In this document: piece by piece, positions 25,914 through 34,884 of the stretch
Numbering within the stretch: position 1 is the first letter of the stretch
Layout: each line of letters opens with the position of its first letter
DNA from: Planctomycetes bacterium UBA2386
GTDB taxonomy: Bacteria; Planctomycetota; UBA1135; UBA2386
Assembly: GCA_002343845.1 (NCBI GenBank)
Contig: DDSQ01000172.1
Location: 84,094-129,305, forward strand
Length of the DNA: 45,212 bases
Direction of reading: 5' to 3'
Made by a program: the position numbers and the translations under genes
Notes under the pieces: model-generated
What the model was told of the DNA's origin: nothing
Databases searched by the model: none
The model's input: the letters and a program-made list of their open reading frames with translations, nothing else

Positions 25914-26948
25914 ATGACGAGAACCTGGCCGTCGTTCGTCCTGCTGCTGTTCGCGGGCGCTTGCGCCACGGCGCCGGCCGTCGACCCGGCGGTCGCCGAC
26001 GTCGCCAGTCGGGCCGCGGTGTTCCTCGAAGGGTTGCCGGCAGCGCAGCGGGCCAAGGCAGCGCGGACGCTCGACGACGCCGAACGCACGTCGTGGGCGT
26101 TCGTGCCCGGCCGCTACGCCGGCGTCGAGTTCGGCGAACTCGACGCCGCCGCGACCGATCGTGCGCACGCGCTGCTGCGGTCGTTGCTGAGCGCGCGCGG
26201 CTTCGCGACGACGATGGCCATCGTCCAGCTCGAAGAACTGCTGCGCGCGATCGAGAGCCGCAACGGGCGCGATGCGAGCCACCGCGATCCTGGCCGCTAC
26301 GCGTTGTTGGTCTGCGGCGAACCGTCGCCGGCGGGCGCGTTCGCGGTGCGCCTGCAAGGGCACCACGTGTCGCTGCACTTCACCTTCTTCGGAGGTTGGC
26401 TGGTCGGGGCGACGCCGCACTTCCTCGGCAGCAATCCGCACGAGCAGCGCGAGGGACCGGGCGCTGGCACGCGTGTGCTGGCGGCGGAAGAGGACCTGGC
26501 GCGCGAACTGCTCGCTGCGTGCGACGCTGTGCAGCGGGCGCAGGCGGTGGTTGCCGCGACGGCGCCGGCCGACGTGCTGCTGATCCCGGGGCGCGGGCCC
26601 GAAGCGTTGGGCGAACGCGTCGGCCTGCCGGCCGCGGCCATGACGCCTGCGCAGCGCGAACTGCTCACCCGGCTGCTCGAGCAGTTCGTGCACCGCTTGC
26701 GCGGCGAGTTCGCGGCGCAGGAACTGCAGCGGCTGGCGCCACAGCTCACCGACGTCGTGTTCGCGTGGGCCGGCGGCGTCGAGCGGGGCCAGGGCCACTA
26801 CTGGCGGCTGCAGGGGCGCACGTTTGCCCTCGAGTACGACAACACGCAGAACGACGCCAACCACGTGCACGTCGTCTGGCGCGACTTCGAACGCGACTTC
26901 GGCGGCGACCCGCTGCGCGCGCACGTCGAGGCGCAGCACCGCCGCTGA
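25914..26948 (+). CDS. DUF3500 family lipoprotein
   Basis: 344 residues. A signal sequence with a lipobox (LLLFAGAC, lipidated Cys about 18) predicts a membrane-tethered lipoprotein. The body matches DUF3500: RTSWAFVPG...YAGVEFGELD, LLRSLLSARGF, LQGHHVSLHFTFFGG, PHFLGSNP, and the C-terminal GHYWRLQGRTFALEYDNTQ followed by NDANHVHVVWRDFERDFGGD. Function is unknown in the family; the conserved His/Asp/Glu residues suggest metal or hydrolase chemistry (inference). It converges on the acyl-CoA synthetase gene with a 5-base gap. Confidence 0.85.
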   Translation: MTRTWPSFVLLLFAGACATAPAVDPAVADVASRAAVFLEGLPAAQRAKAARTLDDAERTSWAFVPGRYAGVEFGELDAAATDRAHALLRSLLSARGFATTMAIVQLEELLRAIESRNGRDASHRDPGRYALLVCGEPSPAGAFAVRLQGHHVSLHFTFFGGWLVGATPHFLGSNPHEQREGPGAGTRVLAAEEDLARELLAACDAVQRAQAVVAATAPADVLLIPGRGPEALGERVGLPAAAMTPAQRELLTRLLEQFVHRLRGEFAAQELQRLAPQLTDVVFAWAGGVERGQGHYWRLQGRTFALEYDNTQNDANHVHVVWRDFERDFGGDPLRAHVEAQHRR

Positions 26949-26953
26949 CCGCT

Positions 26954-28456
26954 TCAGCTGCTGTCGCGCAGCGCCTTCTTGGTGATCTTGCCCGAGCCCG
27001 TGCGCGGCAGGGCGGCGAGGAAGCGCACTTCCTTCGGCGCCTTGTAGTGCGTGATGCGGTCGCGGCAGAACGCGATCAGGTCGCCAGCGGTCGCGCGGGC
27101 GTCGGGCCGCAGCACGACAGCGGCGGTCACGCGTTCTCCCCACTGCTCGTCGGGCACGCCGAACACCGCGCACTCGAGAACTGCGGGATGGGCGTAGAGC
27201 ACGTGCTCGACTTCGACCGAGTAGACGGACTCGCCGCCGGTCTTGATGACGTCCTTCTTGCGATCGACGATGTCGACGAAGCCGTGCTCGTGCCGGGTCG
27301 CGAGGTCGCCGGTGCGCAGGAAGCCGTCGTGGTCGAACGCGGCGGCCGTGGCGGCCGGGTTCTGCCAGTAACCGGGCGTGACCGTCGCACCCTTCACGCG
27401 GATCTCGCCGACGGTGCGGCCGTCGACCGGCACCGAGCGTCCGGCATCGTCGACGACTTCGAGCGTGACTCCGGCGAACGGTCGACCGGTCCGGCACTTC
27501 CACGGCAGCTGTTCGGCCGGCGGCAGTCGCAGCAGTTCGGGCGGCAACAGCGACAGCGTCAGGTAGGGACTGGTCTCGGTCATCCCGTAGGTCTGCACGT
27601 AGTCGCAACGGAACGTCGCGAGGATGTGCGCGACGACGTCGGGCGCGATCGGCGCTCCGCCGCTCAGCATCACGCGCAGCGAGTAGCTGCGCGACGCAGC
27701 GCCCAGCGCCTTCACCATCAGGTTGAGCATCGTCGGGACGAGGTTGGTGATGGTCACGCGCTCGCCTGCCAGCAAATCGAGCGCGGCGTCGGCGCTGAAG
27801 ATCGGCAAGAACACGTGGTGGCCGGCGACGGCGGTGATCGCGAACGTCGCCCACGCGTCGGCGAGGTGGAACATCGGCGCGATGTGGGCCCAGGTGTCCG
27901 TGCTCGCGAGCCCGAGTTCGTGCACGGCCGTGCGCGCGTGCACGCTGACGTTGCGATGGGTCAGCACGACGCCCTTCGGATCGCCGGTCGTGCCGCTGGT
28001 GTAGTAGAGCTGTGCCGGCGCGTCGTCGGTGGCGAGCGGCAGGGCGCCGGCGAACGGCCGCGCCGCGGCGATCGCCAGGTCGGTGCGCAGCGTCGACGCG
28101 ACGGCCGAGCGCAACTCCGCCGCGCGTTCGGCATGCGCGCTGTCGTGCAGCAGGAGTGCGCTGCCGGAGTGCCGCAGCACGTTCGCTTGCTCGGGCGCCG
28201 ACAGGCGCGTGTTGAGCGACACCAGCACCGCGCCGGCCGCGGCGACGCCGAAGTACGCGAGCAGGTGGTCGAGCGAGTTGTGCATCAGGCAGCCGACGCG
28301 GTCGCCCGGCCGGACGCCGGCCTGCTGCAGCGCGCCCGCCAGCTGCCGCGCCCGCCGTTCGGCGCCCGCGTAGTCGATGGCGTCGCCGCCGTCGCGCAGG
28401 CGTGGGCCAGCCGGCGATCGAGCGGCGGCTCCGGCGAGGAAGTCCCAGACGTTCAC
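26954..28456 (-). CDS. Acyl-CoA synthetase (AMP-forming), ANL superfamily
   Basis: 500 residues from GTG 28456 (VNVWDFLAG), a normal length for the family; no ATG is available close by and the longer ORF upstream is not family-like. ANL motifs: YYTSGTTGDPKGVVLTHRN at 151-169, QTYGMTETSPY, GFLRTGDLATRHEHGFVDIV with DRKKDVIKTGGESVYSVEVE, and the C-terminal catalytic Lys490 in GSGKITKKAL. The reaction is fatty or organic acid + ATP + CoA to acyl-CoA. Substrate length is not readable. It is divergent from the pseudouridine synthase gene (67-base gap). Confidence 0.93.
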   Translation of the reverse strand: MNVWDFLAGAAARSPAGPRLRDGGDAIDYAGAERRARQLAGALQQAGVRPGDRVGCLMHNSLDHLLAYFGVAAAGAVLVSLNTRLSAPEQANVLRHSGSALLLHDSAHAERAAELRSAVASTLRTDLAIAAARPFAGALPLATDDAPAQLYYTSGTTGDPKGVVLTHRNVSVHARTAVHELGLASTDTWAHIAPMFHLADAWATFAITAVAGHHVFLPIFSADAALDLLAGERVTITNLVPTMLNLMVKALGAASRSYSLRVMLSGGAPIAPDVVAHILATFRCDYVQTYGMTETSPYLTLSLLPPELLRLPPAEQLPWKCRTGRPFAGVTLEVVDDAGRSVPVDGRTVGEIRVKGATVTPGYWQNPAATAAAFDHDGFLRTGDLATRHEHGFVDIVDRKKDVIKTGGESVYSVEVEHVLYAHPAVLECAVFGVPDEQWGERVTAAVVLRPDARATAGDLIAFCRDRITHYKAPKEVRFLAALPRTGSGKITKKALRDSS

Positions 28457-28523
28457 ACCGCTGGTGTAGCGTCCGACGGCTTCTGGTTCACGGCATCGGG
28501 GCGGAGCGGGCAGACTGTCGCCG

Positions 28524-29261
28524 ATGACGCCGTTGCCGCCGCCACCGAGCGAAGGGATGCACGAGCCGCTGCGCGTGCTGCTGCTCGACGACGACTTCGT
28601 CGCGGTCAGCAAGCCGAGCGGTCTGCTCGTGCATCGCGACGAGCACCATCCCGACGCTCCCGCGGCGCTGCAGACGGTGCGCGACCAACTCGGGCGGCAT
28701 CTGTATCCGTTCCACCGGCTCGACCGCGCGACGTCGGGCGTGCTGATGTTCGGGTTCAGCCGCAAGGCCGCCGCCGCCCTGCAGGAGTCGCTCGCGGCAC
28801 CCGACGCGCGCAAGGAGTACGACGCCCTGCTGCGCTGGCCTGGCAGTGACCCGAGCCTGCCTTCGACGTGGTCGTGCGATCGCCCGCTGCACGACGACAA
28901 GAACGTCGCGCGCGAGTGCCGAACCGATTTCACCGTGCACGAGGCGTTCCGCGGCTGCGCGCTCGCGACGTGCCGGTTGTTCAGCGGCCGCTACCACCAG
29001 ATCCGGCGCCACGCCAACCACTGCGGTCGCCACGTGCTCGGCGACACCACGCACGGCAAGGGTCGGCTGAACGCGCTGTTCCGCTCTCGCTACGGCCTCA
29101 CGCGGCTGTTCCTGCACCTGCAGCATGTGGTCCTGCGGCATCCACGCACGGGGGAGTCGCTCGCCCTGCACGACCCGTTGCCCGCCGAGCTCGCTGCGGT
29201 GCTCGAACGACTGCGCGCCGAGGCTGCCAACACGGTCGCCGGCGGCGGGGAAAGCCCTTGA
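28524..29261 (+). CDS. truC: RluA-family pseudouridine synthase, TruC-like (tRNA U65)
   Basis: 245 residues from ATG 28524. The catalytic Asp67 lies in YPFHRLDRATSGVLMF. The early VAVSKPSGLLVHR and the late GRYHQIRRHANHCGRHVLGD with THGKGRLNALFR are the segments that distinguish TruC from other RluA members. There is no S4 RNA-binding domain, also as in TruC. The enzyme isomerises a uridine in tRNA to pseudouridine in the cytoplasm. Target position 65 is by family analogy only. A GC hairpin follows the stop by 5 bases. Confidence 0.85.
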   Translation: MTPLPPPPSEGMHEPLRVLLLDDDFVAVSKPSGLLVHRDEHHPDAPAALQTVRDQLGRHLYPFHRLDRATSGVLMFGFSRKAAAALQESLAAPDARKEYDALLRWPGSDPSLPSTWSCDRPLHDDKNVARECRTDFTVHEAFRGCALATCRLFSGRYHQIRRHANHCGRHVLGDTTHGKGRLNALFRSRYGLTRLFLHLQHVVLRHPRTGESLALHDPLPAELAAVLERLRAEAANTVAGGGESP

Positions 29262-29266
29262 CTGAG

Positions 29267-29302
29267 GCGGGGCGGTCATCAAGATGCGGGCAGTCGCCCC
29301 GC
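29267..29302 (+). terminator. Probable intrinsic terminator after truC
   Basis: A perfect 8-bp stem, GCGGGGCG (29267-29274) with CGCCCCGC (29295-29302), separated by a 20-base loop and followed by ATTTG, lies 5 bases after the truC stop. The loop is large and the T tract short, so termination efficiency may be modest. Confidence 0.5.
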
Positions 29303-29476
29303 ATTTGTCCGGTAATGCCGGACTACGGGCGCCGGCGTAGCGACCGCAGCATCACGCACAAGCAATTGGAATACAGCGGGTTATAGGATGCCAGCAGTCG
29401 CGGTCGGTGTTCCGGTCGGGCGAACACGAACTCTCATGTCCAGAGGGGGCCGCACCCCTCGCCACCGGACCCCGGA

Positions 29477-31606
29477 ATGAATCAGAAGAAAAAGTATGCG
29501 CTGGCCGGCGGGTATTGCCTCTACGCGCCGCGGTTTCCCCGCTTCCAGGAGTCGCCTGGCTTCGCGGATGAAGCCTGTCTGGGCAACGGCACGCTGCCTT
29601 CCGTCTACTTCCTGTCGTTCCTCGAGCACGGCAAGCCGCTGTCGATGCAGTGCCGCAGTCTGCACGCCGAGGACGGTCGCGTCGTCGCGACGTTCGACGA
29701 ACCTGGTGGCTTGAAGGTCGTCGAGCGGCGGTTCGTCACGATGGACGATCGCTTCGTCAGCGAACTGGAACTCGCGAACACCGGCAAGGTCGATCGCGAA
29801 GTCACGGTCGTGATGTGGACGACGACCGATCCGGACGGCGAGCCGGTGTCGCTCGAGGGTGACAGCTTCCGCATCCGCCGGTTGCTCAAGGACGGCAACA
29901 AGGCCGAGGTGCCGATGGACCTGCACTACAGCAGCCCCGACAGCAAGGGCGCGCGCTGCCTGCAGGCGTTCTTCGCCGAGGGCGGCAGCGATCGCCCGGA
30001 CTTCGAGGAAACGCCGTGGTTCGAGCTCGAGCAGCTGCCGACGCCGCGCGCAAAGCGCCCGATGGAGAAGCCGAGTCCGATCGTCGCCGGGTCGCGCGTC
30101 TACTGCGGCCTGTTCCGGCCGGTGCCGCTGAAGGCGGCTGCGAAGGCGACGCACCGCTTCGAAGCCAACCTGATCTTCAAGGGCAAGGGCATCAACTTCC
30201 GCGCGCGGCGCCCGGACGTGCGCGAGGAGATCGGTTGGGGCGCGTTCTGGGAGAAGGTCCCGAAGTTCCACTGCGACAACAAGGAACTCGAACGCGTCGT
30301 CAAGCACCGCTTCGAGCTGCTGTACTACCTGCGCCAGCCGCACGGCGCCGGGCTCTACGGGGCGCCGGCGGTCTGCGAGGGCAACGGCCCGTTCCACCAG
30401 CCTTCGGCGTTCAGCACGCCGGCGATCATGCGCGAGGCGCGGTGGCTGCAGGATCCGGCGCTGGCTCGCGGCTGCCTCAAGCTGTTCTTCGAGAACATCC
30501 ACCACAACGGGCAGGTGCCGGGCCGCGTCTACATGACGGGGCTCGACGCGGCGGACTTCTTCCACGCCGACTGGGGCGGCGGCTTCGAAGCGCTCGACGC
30601 GATCCATCCGGACAAGGCGACGAAGAAGGCCGTGCTGATGGCGATGCAGCGCTACGTGAAGTGGCTCGCCAACAACCGCGACCCCGAGGGCAGCGGCCTC
30701 ACCGACATCGTCAACCACTTCGAGGCCGGCCAGGAGTTCTCGCGCCGCTACACGGTGATCGACGACAAGGCCGACCGCGCGATCGAGTTCACCGAGCAGT
30801 TCCGGCTCAAGGGCATCGACGCGTCGGTGTTCCGCTACCGGATGGTGAAGTGGCTCTACAAGGTCGCCGAGGAGATCCAGGAGAAGGCGATGGCCAACCG
30901 CTTCCAGGCGGAGTGCGAGGTCATCCTGGACACCATCCGCAAGAAGATGTGGGACGAGAAGGCGGGTCTGTTCATGGACCTCGACCCGGACAACCGCCGC
31001 AAGACCAACGTCAAGGCGGCCGTCGGCTTCTACCCGCTCGCGACCGACATCCCGAACCAGAAGCAGGTCGAGCGCATGCTCGAGACGCTCGGCAGTCGCG
31101 AGGAGTTCTGGACCAAGTACCCGGTCCCGAGCATCTCGGTCAGCGACTCGACGTTCGACGGCACCGGCCGCTGGAAGGGCACGCGCAAGAACTGCCCGTG
31201 GAACGGCCGCGTCTGGCCGGTGATCAACACGCACATCCTCGAAGGCCTGACCTACTGGGCCGAGCGCGGCAACAAGCGCGCGCAGAAGATGGCGCACGAG
31301 CTGCTGAAGAAGACCGTGGCGATGTTGAGCGGCACGCTCGAGGGCAACGACCACGCCAACTCGTTCGAGCACTACCACCCCGAGACCGGGCGTGGCTCGC
31401 GCTACCGCGGCGTCAACCTGTACCTCAACGCGTTCGTGCTCGACAACATCTTCCGCATCGCCTGCGGCTTCGCGGTCCGCTACGGCGAGGTGCAGGACGA
31501 TCCGCTCGGCGAGGCGATCGACTTCAAGCTGACGGGCATGCCGCTCGGCAACAAGGTCTACGACGTCGACCGCAAGAACGGCCGGCTGCGCGTGCAGCTG
31601 CAGTAG
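29477..31606 (+). CDS. Large (alpha/alpha)6-barrel glycosidase-like protein (GH63/MGH1-like)
   Basis: 709 residues from ATG 29477 with no signal peptide, so probably cytoplasmic. The N-terminal 230 residues look like a beta-sandwich domain (LGNGTLPSVYFLSF, VSELELANTG). The C-terminal part resembles the helical barrel of GH63, trehalase-like and mannosylglycerate-hydrolase-type enzymes: HADWGGGFEALDAI, WLANNRDPEGSGLTDIVNHF, DEKAGLFMDLD, and the typical CPWNGRVWPVINTHILEGL near the end. Acidic residues in these loops are candidates for the catalytic pair but cannot be assigned. Trimming of glucosides or compatible-solute turnover are possible roles. No sugar transport or regulator gene is adjacent. 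The upstream 215-base gap contains hairpins and an A/T-richer patch around 29365-29390 that may hold the promoter. Confidence 0.72.
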   Translation: MNQKKKYALAGGYCLYAPRFPRFQESPGFADEACLGNGTLPSVYFLSFLEHGKPLSMQCRSLHAEDGRVVATFDEPGGLKVVERRFVTMDDRFVSELELANTGKVDREVTVVMWTTTDPDGEPVSLEGDSFRIRRLLKDGNKAEVPMDLHYSSPDSKGARCLQAFFAEGGSDRPDFEETPWFELEQLPTPRAKRPMEKPSPIVAGSRVYCGLFRPVPLKAAAKATHRFEANLIFKGKGINFRARRPDVREEIGWGAFWEKVPKFHCDNKELERVVKHRFELLYYLRQPHGAGLYGAPAVCEGNGPFHQPSAFSTPAIMREARWLQDPALARGCLKLFFENIHHNGQVPGRVYMTGLDAADFFHADWGGGFEALDAIHPDKATKKAVLMAMQRYVKWLANNRDPEGSGLTDIVNHFEAGQEFSRRYTVIDDKADRAIEFTEQFRLKGIDASVFRYRMVKWLYKVAEEIQEKAMANRFQAECEVILDTIRKKMWDEKAGLFMDLDPDNRRKTNVKAAVGFYPLATDIPNQKQVERMLETLGSREEFWTKYPVPSISVSDSTFDGTGRWKGTRKNCPWNGRVWPVINTHILEGLTYWAERGNKRAQKMAHELLKKTVAMLSGTLEGNDHANSFEHYHPETGRGSRYRGVNLYLNAFVLDNIFRIACGFAVRYGEVQDDPLGEAIDFKLTGMPLGNKVYDVDRKNGRLRVQLQ

Positions 31607-31618
31607 GCGCGGCTGCCG

Positions 31619-32368
31619 CTACTTCGGCGGCGGCGCGGGCGCGTCGACGACGGTGATCCACGTCCGCACGATCGTCACCTTCTCGGGCAGCGCGTCGCCG
31701 TCCTTCTCGACGCCGCGCGCCTCGATCGCCTGCAGCGTCGGCAGGCCCTCGGTCACGAAGCCGTGCACCGTGTGCTTGCCGTCGAGGTGCGGTGTCGGCA
31801 CGAACGTCAGGAAGAACTGCGAGCCGTCGGTGCCCGGCCCCGAGTTGGCGGCGCTCAACGCGCCCGGCTTGTCGTGCTTCTGGTCGGTCAGGAACTCGCC
31901 ATCCATGCGATATCCCGCGTCGCCGGATTGGTCGTTCGTGGGGCTGCCGCCTTGCGCCATGAAGCCCTTGAGCACGCGCGGGAACACCAGGCCGTCGTAG
32001 AAGCCGCAGCGCGCCAGGTAGATCACGCTGGTGACGTGCCGCGGTGCTGCCTCGGGCAGCAAGGTCACGACCAGCGACCCGACGCTGGTCTCGACGTGCC
32101 ACCGGTACGAACGCGCCGGCGGGAACACGACGACGGGCGGCGCTGGCAGACGCGTGCGCCAATCGGCGGGCTTGGTGCTGACCTTCGCCTTCCGGAACTT
32201 GTCGATCGCGACGATGACCGGGTCCTTCGCCGTCTTCGCATCGTCCTTCACCGGCGCGACCTTCGCCGGCTTGCCAGCGGCCGGCTTGTCCTTGCCGGCG
32301 TCCTGGGCCGCGAGAGGTGCCGCGAACAGGCCGGCGAGCACGAAGGGCACACAACGGTGGAAGCGCAT
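31619..32368 (-). CDS. Exported cyclophilin-type peptidyl-prolyl cis-trans isomerase
   Basis: 249 residues with a signal peptide (MRFHRCVPFVLAGLFAAPLAAQ), then a Lys/Ala/Pro-rich linker of about 40 residues and a cyclophilin domain: VGSLVVTLLPEAAPRHV, VFPRVLKGFMAQGG, GPGTDGSQFFLTFVPTPHLD and GKHTVHGFV. The catalytic Arg (FPRVLKGFM) and the Gln/Phe core (SQFF) are present. It should catalyse proline isomerisation during folding outside the cytoplasm. It converges with the glycosidase gene (12-base gap) and is divergent from the dehydratase gene with only 30 bases between starts. Confidence 0.92.
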   Translation of the reverse strand: MRFHRCVPFVLAGLFAAPLAAQDAGKDKPAAGKPAKVAPVKDDAKTAKDPVIVAIDKFRKAKVSTKPADWRTRLPAPPVVVFPPARSYRWHVETSVGSLVVTLLPEAAPRHVTSVIYLARCGFYDGLVFPRVLKGFMAQGGSPTNDQSGDAGYRMDGEFLTDQKHDKPGALSAANSGPGTDGSQFFLTFVPTPHLDGKHTVHGFVTEGLPTLQAIEARGVEKDGDALPEKVTIVRTWITVVDAPAPPPK

Positions 32369-32398
32369 CCCGGCCACGATACTGCTACGCACTCGCCG

Positions 32399-33334
32399 AT
32401 GACGACCCTCGCCGATGTCCGGGCCGCCGCCGACCGCATCCGCGGTCACGTGCACCGCACGCCCGTCCTGACCTCGGCGACGCTCGACGCCGAATTCGGC
32501 GCGCAGCTGTTCGCGAAGTGCGAGAACCTGCAGAAGGTCGGCGCCTTCAAGGCGCGCGGCGCCTGCAACGCGGTGATGGCGCTCGGCGAGGCCGAGGCGC
32601 GTCGGGGCGTGATCACCCACAGCAGCGGCAACCACGGCGCGGCGCTGGCGTGGGCGGCGCGGCTCCGCGGCGTGCCGTGCACGGTGGTGATGCCCGACAG
32701 TGCACCACAGGTGAAGGTCGCCGCGGTGCGCGGCTACGGGGCCAACGTGGTGCTCTGCAAGGCCGCCGAACGCGACGCGGTCAGCGCGCGGGTGCAGCAA
32801 CAGACGGGCGCGGTCATGGTGCACCCGTTCGAGAACCCGTTCGTGATCGCGGGCCAGGGCACGGCGGCGCTCGAACTGCTCGAGGACGTGCCCGATCTCG
32901 ACGTGGTGATCACGCCGGTCGGCGGCGGCGGACTCTGCGCGGGCACGGCGGTCGTCTGCCGGGCGCTGCGGCCGCAACTCGCCGTACTCGGCGCCGAACC
33001 CAAGGCAGTCGACGACGCCGCGCGTTCGCTCGCGACCGGCGTGCGGCAGCCGCGCGTGGAAGGGGCGCGCTCCTGGGGCGACGGGCTGATGACCGGCATC
33101 GGCGAACCCAACTTCCGCCTGCTGATGCAGCATCGCGTGCGCATCATCACGGTCGAAGAACCGGCGATCGTCGATGCGGCGCGGTGGTTTCTCGAGCGCA
33201 TGAAGATCGTCGTCGAGCCCAGCTCGGCGACGGTGCTCGCCGCGCTGCGGGTGATCGCGCCCGAACTGCGCGGCAAGCGCGTCGCCATGATCCTGACCGG
33301 CGGCAACACCGACTTCAGCTGGCTGCAGCGCTGA
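32399..33334 (+). CDS. PLP-dependent threonine/serine dehydratase (or serine racemase)
   Basis: 311 residues from ATG 32399. PLP-enzyme fold type II motifs: Lys51 in GAFKARGA (Schiff base), SSGNHGAA at 76-82, TPVGGGGLCAGT at about 176-187 (phosphate-binding loop), and a C-terminal VVEPSSATVLAAL. There is no C-terminal ACT domain, so it is not the isoleucine-feedback-regulated biosynthetic form; it resembles catabolic threonine dehydratase or serine racemase, which cannot be told apart here. The reaction is Thr/Ser to 2-oxobutyrate/pyruvate + NH3, or Ser racemisation. It converges on the aminopeptidase gene. Confidence 0.9.
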   Translation: MTTLADVRAAADRIRGHVHRTPVLTSATLDAEFGAQLFAKCENLQKVGAFKARGACNAVMALGEAEARRGVITHSSGNHGAALAWAARLRGVPCTVVMPDSAPQVKVAAVRGYGANVVLCKAAERDAVSARVQQQTGAVMVHPFENPFVIAGQGTAALELLEDVPDLDVVITPVGGGGLCAGTAVVCRALRPQLAVLGAEPKAVDDAARSLATGVRQPRVEGARSWGDGLMTGIGEPNFRLLMQHRVRIITVEEPAIVDAARWFLERMKIVVEPSSATVLAALRVIAPELRGKRVAMILTGGNTDFSWLQR

Positions 33335-33354
33335 CGGCCGCCGCCACCGCTCGG

Positions 33355-34767
33355 CTACGCGCCCGCGCTGCCGACCAGCGCCTCGATGGCCATCCTCTCC
33401 TTGGGGACCGCCGCCGTCAGCACTTCGTGACCCGATGGCGTGCACAGCACGTCGTCCTCGATGCGGATGCCGCCAAAGCCTCGCAGCGAGTTCATGGTCA
33501 GGAACGACTCGGCGCGGGCGAAGTCGACGCGGCCGCGGAAGCGCTTGCGGAACGCCGCGTCGTGCAGGATCGCCGGCACGAAGTAGATGCCGGGCTCGAT
33601 CGTGACGCACATGCCCGGCTCGAGGTCGAGGTCGAGTCGCAGGTAGGCGGTGCCGAACTGCTCGCTGCGCAGGCGTCCGGGCGCGTAGCCGACCTGGTCG
33701 CCGAACGCCTCCATGTCGTGCACGTCGAGGCCGATCAGGTGTCCGACGCCGTGTGGGAAGAACATCGCATGGGCGCCGTCGGCGACGAGTTCGGCCGGGT
33801 TGCCCTTCATCAACTTCATCTGCACCAGACCGTCGGTCAGCACGCGCGCCGCGAGCATGTGGATGTCGCGATACCGCACGCCGGGCTTCACGGCAGCGAT
33901 CGCTGCCTGCTCGGCCGCGAGCACGATGTCGTAGACCTCGCGCGCCTCCGGTGAGAAATGGCCGTTGACCGGCCAGGTGCGCGTGACGTCGGCGCAGTAG
34001 CCGCTGCGTCGTTCGGCGCCCGCGTCGAGCAGCACGAGATCCGTCTCCTTCAGCAGGTTGCCGTGCGCGTGGTTGTGCAGGACCTCGCCACGCACGGAGA
34101 GGATCGTGTTGTAGGCCGGCACGCAGCCGGCCCGCGCGAAGGTGCCCTCGACGTGACCGACGAGGTCCTGCTCGTAGATGCCGGGCCGCGTGCGCGCCAT
34201 CGCGACGGTGTGGGCTTCCCGCGTCACTGCGGCCGCGAGCCGCATCTCGGCGAGCTCGTCCGGTTCGCGGTGGTTGCGCAGGCGAGCGATGGCGCCGATC
34301 AGGTCGCTGTCGCCGACCTTCGAGTTGTCGTGGAAGTCGAGCGCTTCCCCCGTGATCGCCAGCGCCTCCGCCGTGGCGCGCGAGTCGGGCACTGCCAGCG
34401 TGCGCAGCTTGCGGCGGCCGACCCTCTTGGCGACGACCTTCGCAAGCTCGGTGCGGCGTTCGATCGCGTCGACGCCGGTCGCCTTCTTGACGTCGGCGAA
34501 GCTCGGCACGGTGCCGTGCCACAACGCGTCGGTCGGGGTGCGCTCGTCGAGGAACAGCGTCACGGTGCCGTCCTTCGGGTCGAACAGCGCCGCCGACCCG
34601 GGCTCCGCATCTGCGAAGAAGAACAGGAACGTGCTGTCGGCGCGGAACGGATGCCAGTTGGCCGGGTAGTTGCGCGAGCGCCAGCCCCCGGCCATCAGCA
34701 GGACTGGCGAGTCGATGGCGGCGAGCAACTGGGCGCGGCGGCGCTTGCACTGGGCGTGGTTCGGCAT
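33355..34767 (-). CDS. Xaa-Pro aminopeptidase (M24 family)
   Basis: 470 residues from ATG 34767 (MPNHAQCKRRRA). Residues about 1-160 match the N-terminal AMP_N domain (YPANWHPFRADSTFLFFFAD), and the rest the pita-bread M24 domain. All five metal ligands are visible: Asp248 (LLDAG), Asp260 (YCADVTRTWPV), His343 (HGVGHLIGLDVHD), Glu391 (IEPGIYF) and Glu437 (GGIRIEDDV). It removes an N-terminal residue preceding proline, using two Mn or similar ions. It is cytoplasmic and shows no signs of degeneration. Confidence 0.94.
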   Translation of the reverse strand: MPNHAQCKRRRAQLLAAIDSPVLLMAGGWRSRNYPANWHPFRADSTFLFFFADAEPGSAALFDPKDGTVTLFLDERTPTDALWHGTVPSFADVKKATGVDAIERRTELAKVVAKRVGRRKLRTLAVPDSRATAEALAITGEALDFHDNSKVGDSDLIGAIARLRNHREPDELAEMRLAAAVTREAHTVAMARTRPGIYEQDLVGHVEGTFARAGCVPAYNTILSVRGEVLHNHAHGNLLKETDLVLLDAGAERRSGYCADVTRTWPVNGHFSPEAREVYDIVLAAEQAAIAAVKPGVRYRDIHMLAARVLTDGLVQMKLMKGNPAELVADGAHAMFFPHGVGHLIGLDVHDMEAFGDQVGYAPGRLRSEQFGTAYLRLDLDLEPGMCVTIEPGIYFVPAILHDAAFRKRFRGRVDFARAESFLTMNSLRGFGGIRIEDDVLCTPSGHEVLTAAVPKERMAIEALVGSAGA

Positions 34768-34884
34768 GGGGAGGAGCGATCGTAGGCCGGACGCAGCGCG
34801 CGCGCATCGGATCGAGGCGCGATACCCTGGTCCGGATGGGAGTCTTGCGTCCGACGTCCCGTCGTGGCGCGCCACTCGTCGCCC

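Noticed and set aside
24615..27854. Very long minus-strand open frame (1079 codons) across the methyltransferase, membrane protein and DUF3500 genes
   Set aside because: Arg/His/Gln-rich low-complexity translation typical of antisense frames in high-GC DNA; the plus-strand genes in the same span have clear domains.
29360..29390. Sigma-70-like promoter before the glycosidase-like gene (TATAGG near 29382)
   Set aside because: No -35 element at suitable spacing; TTGGAA is only 9 bases upstream.
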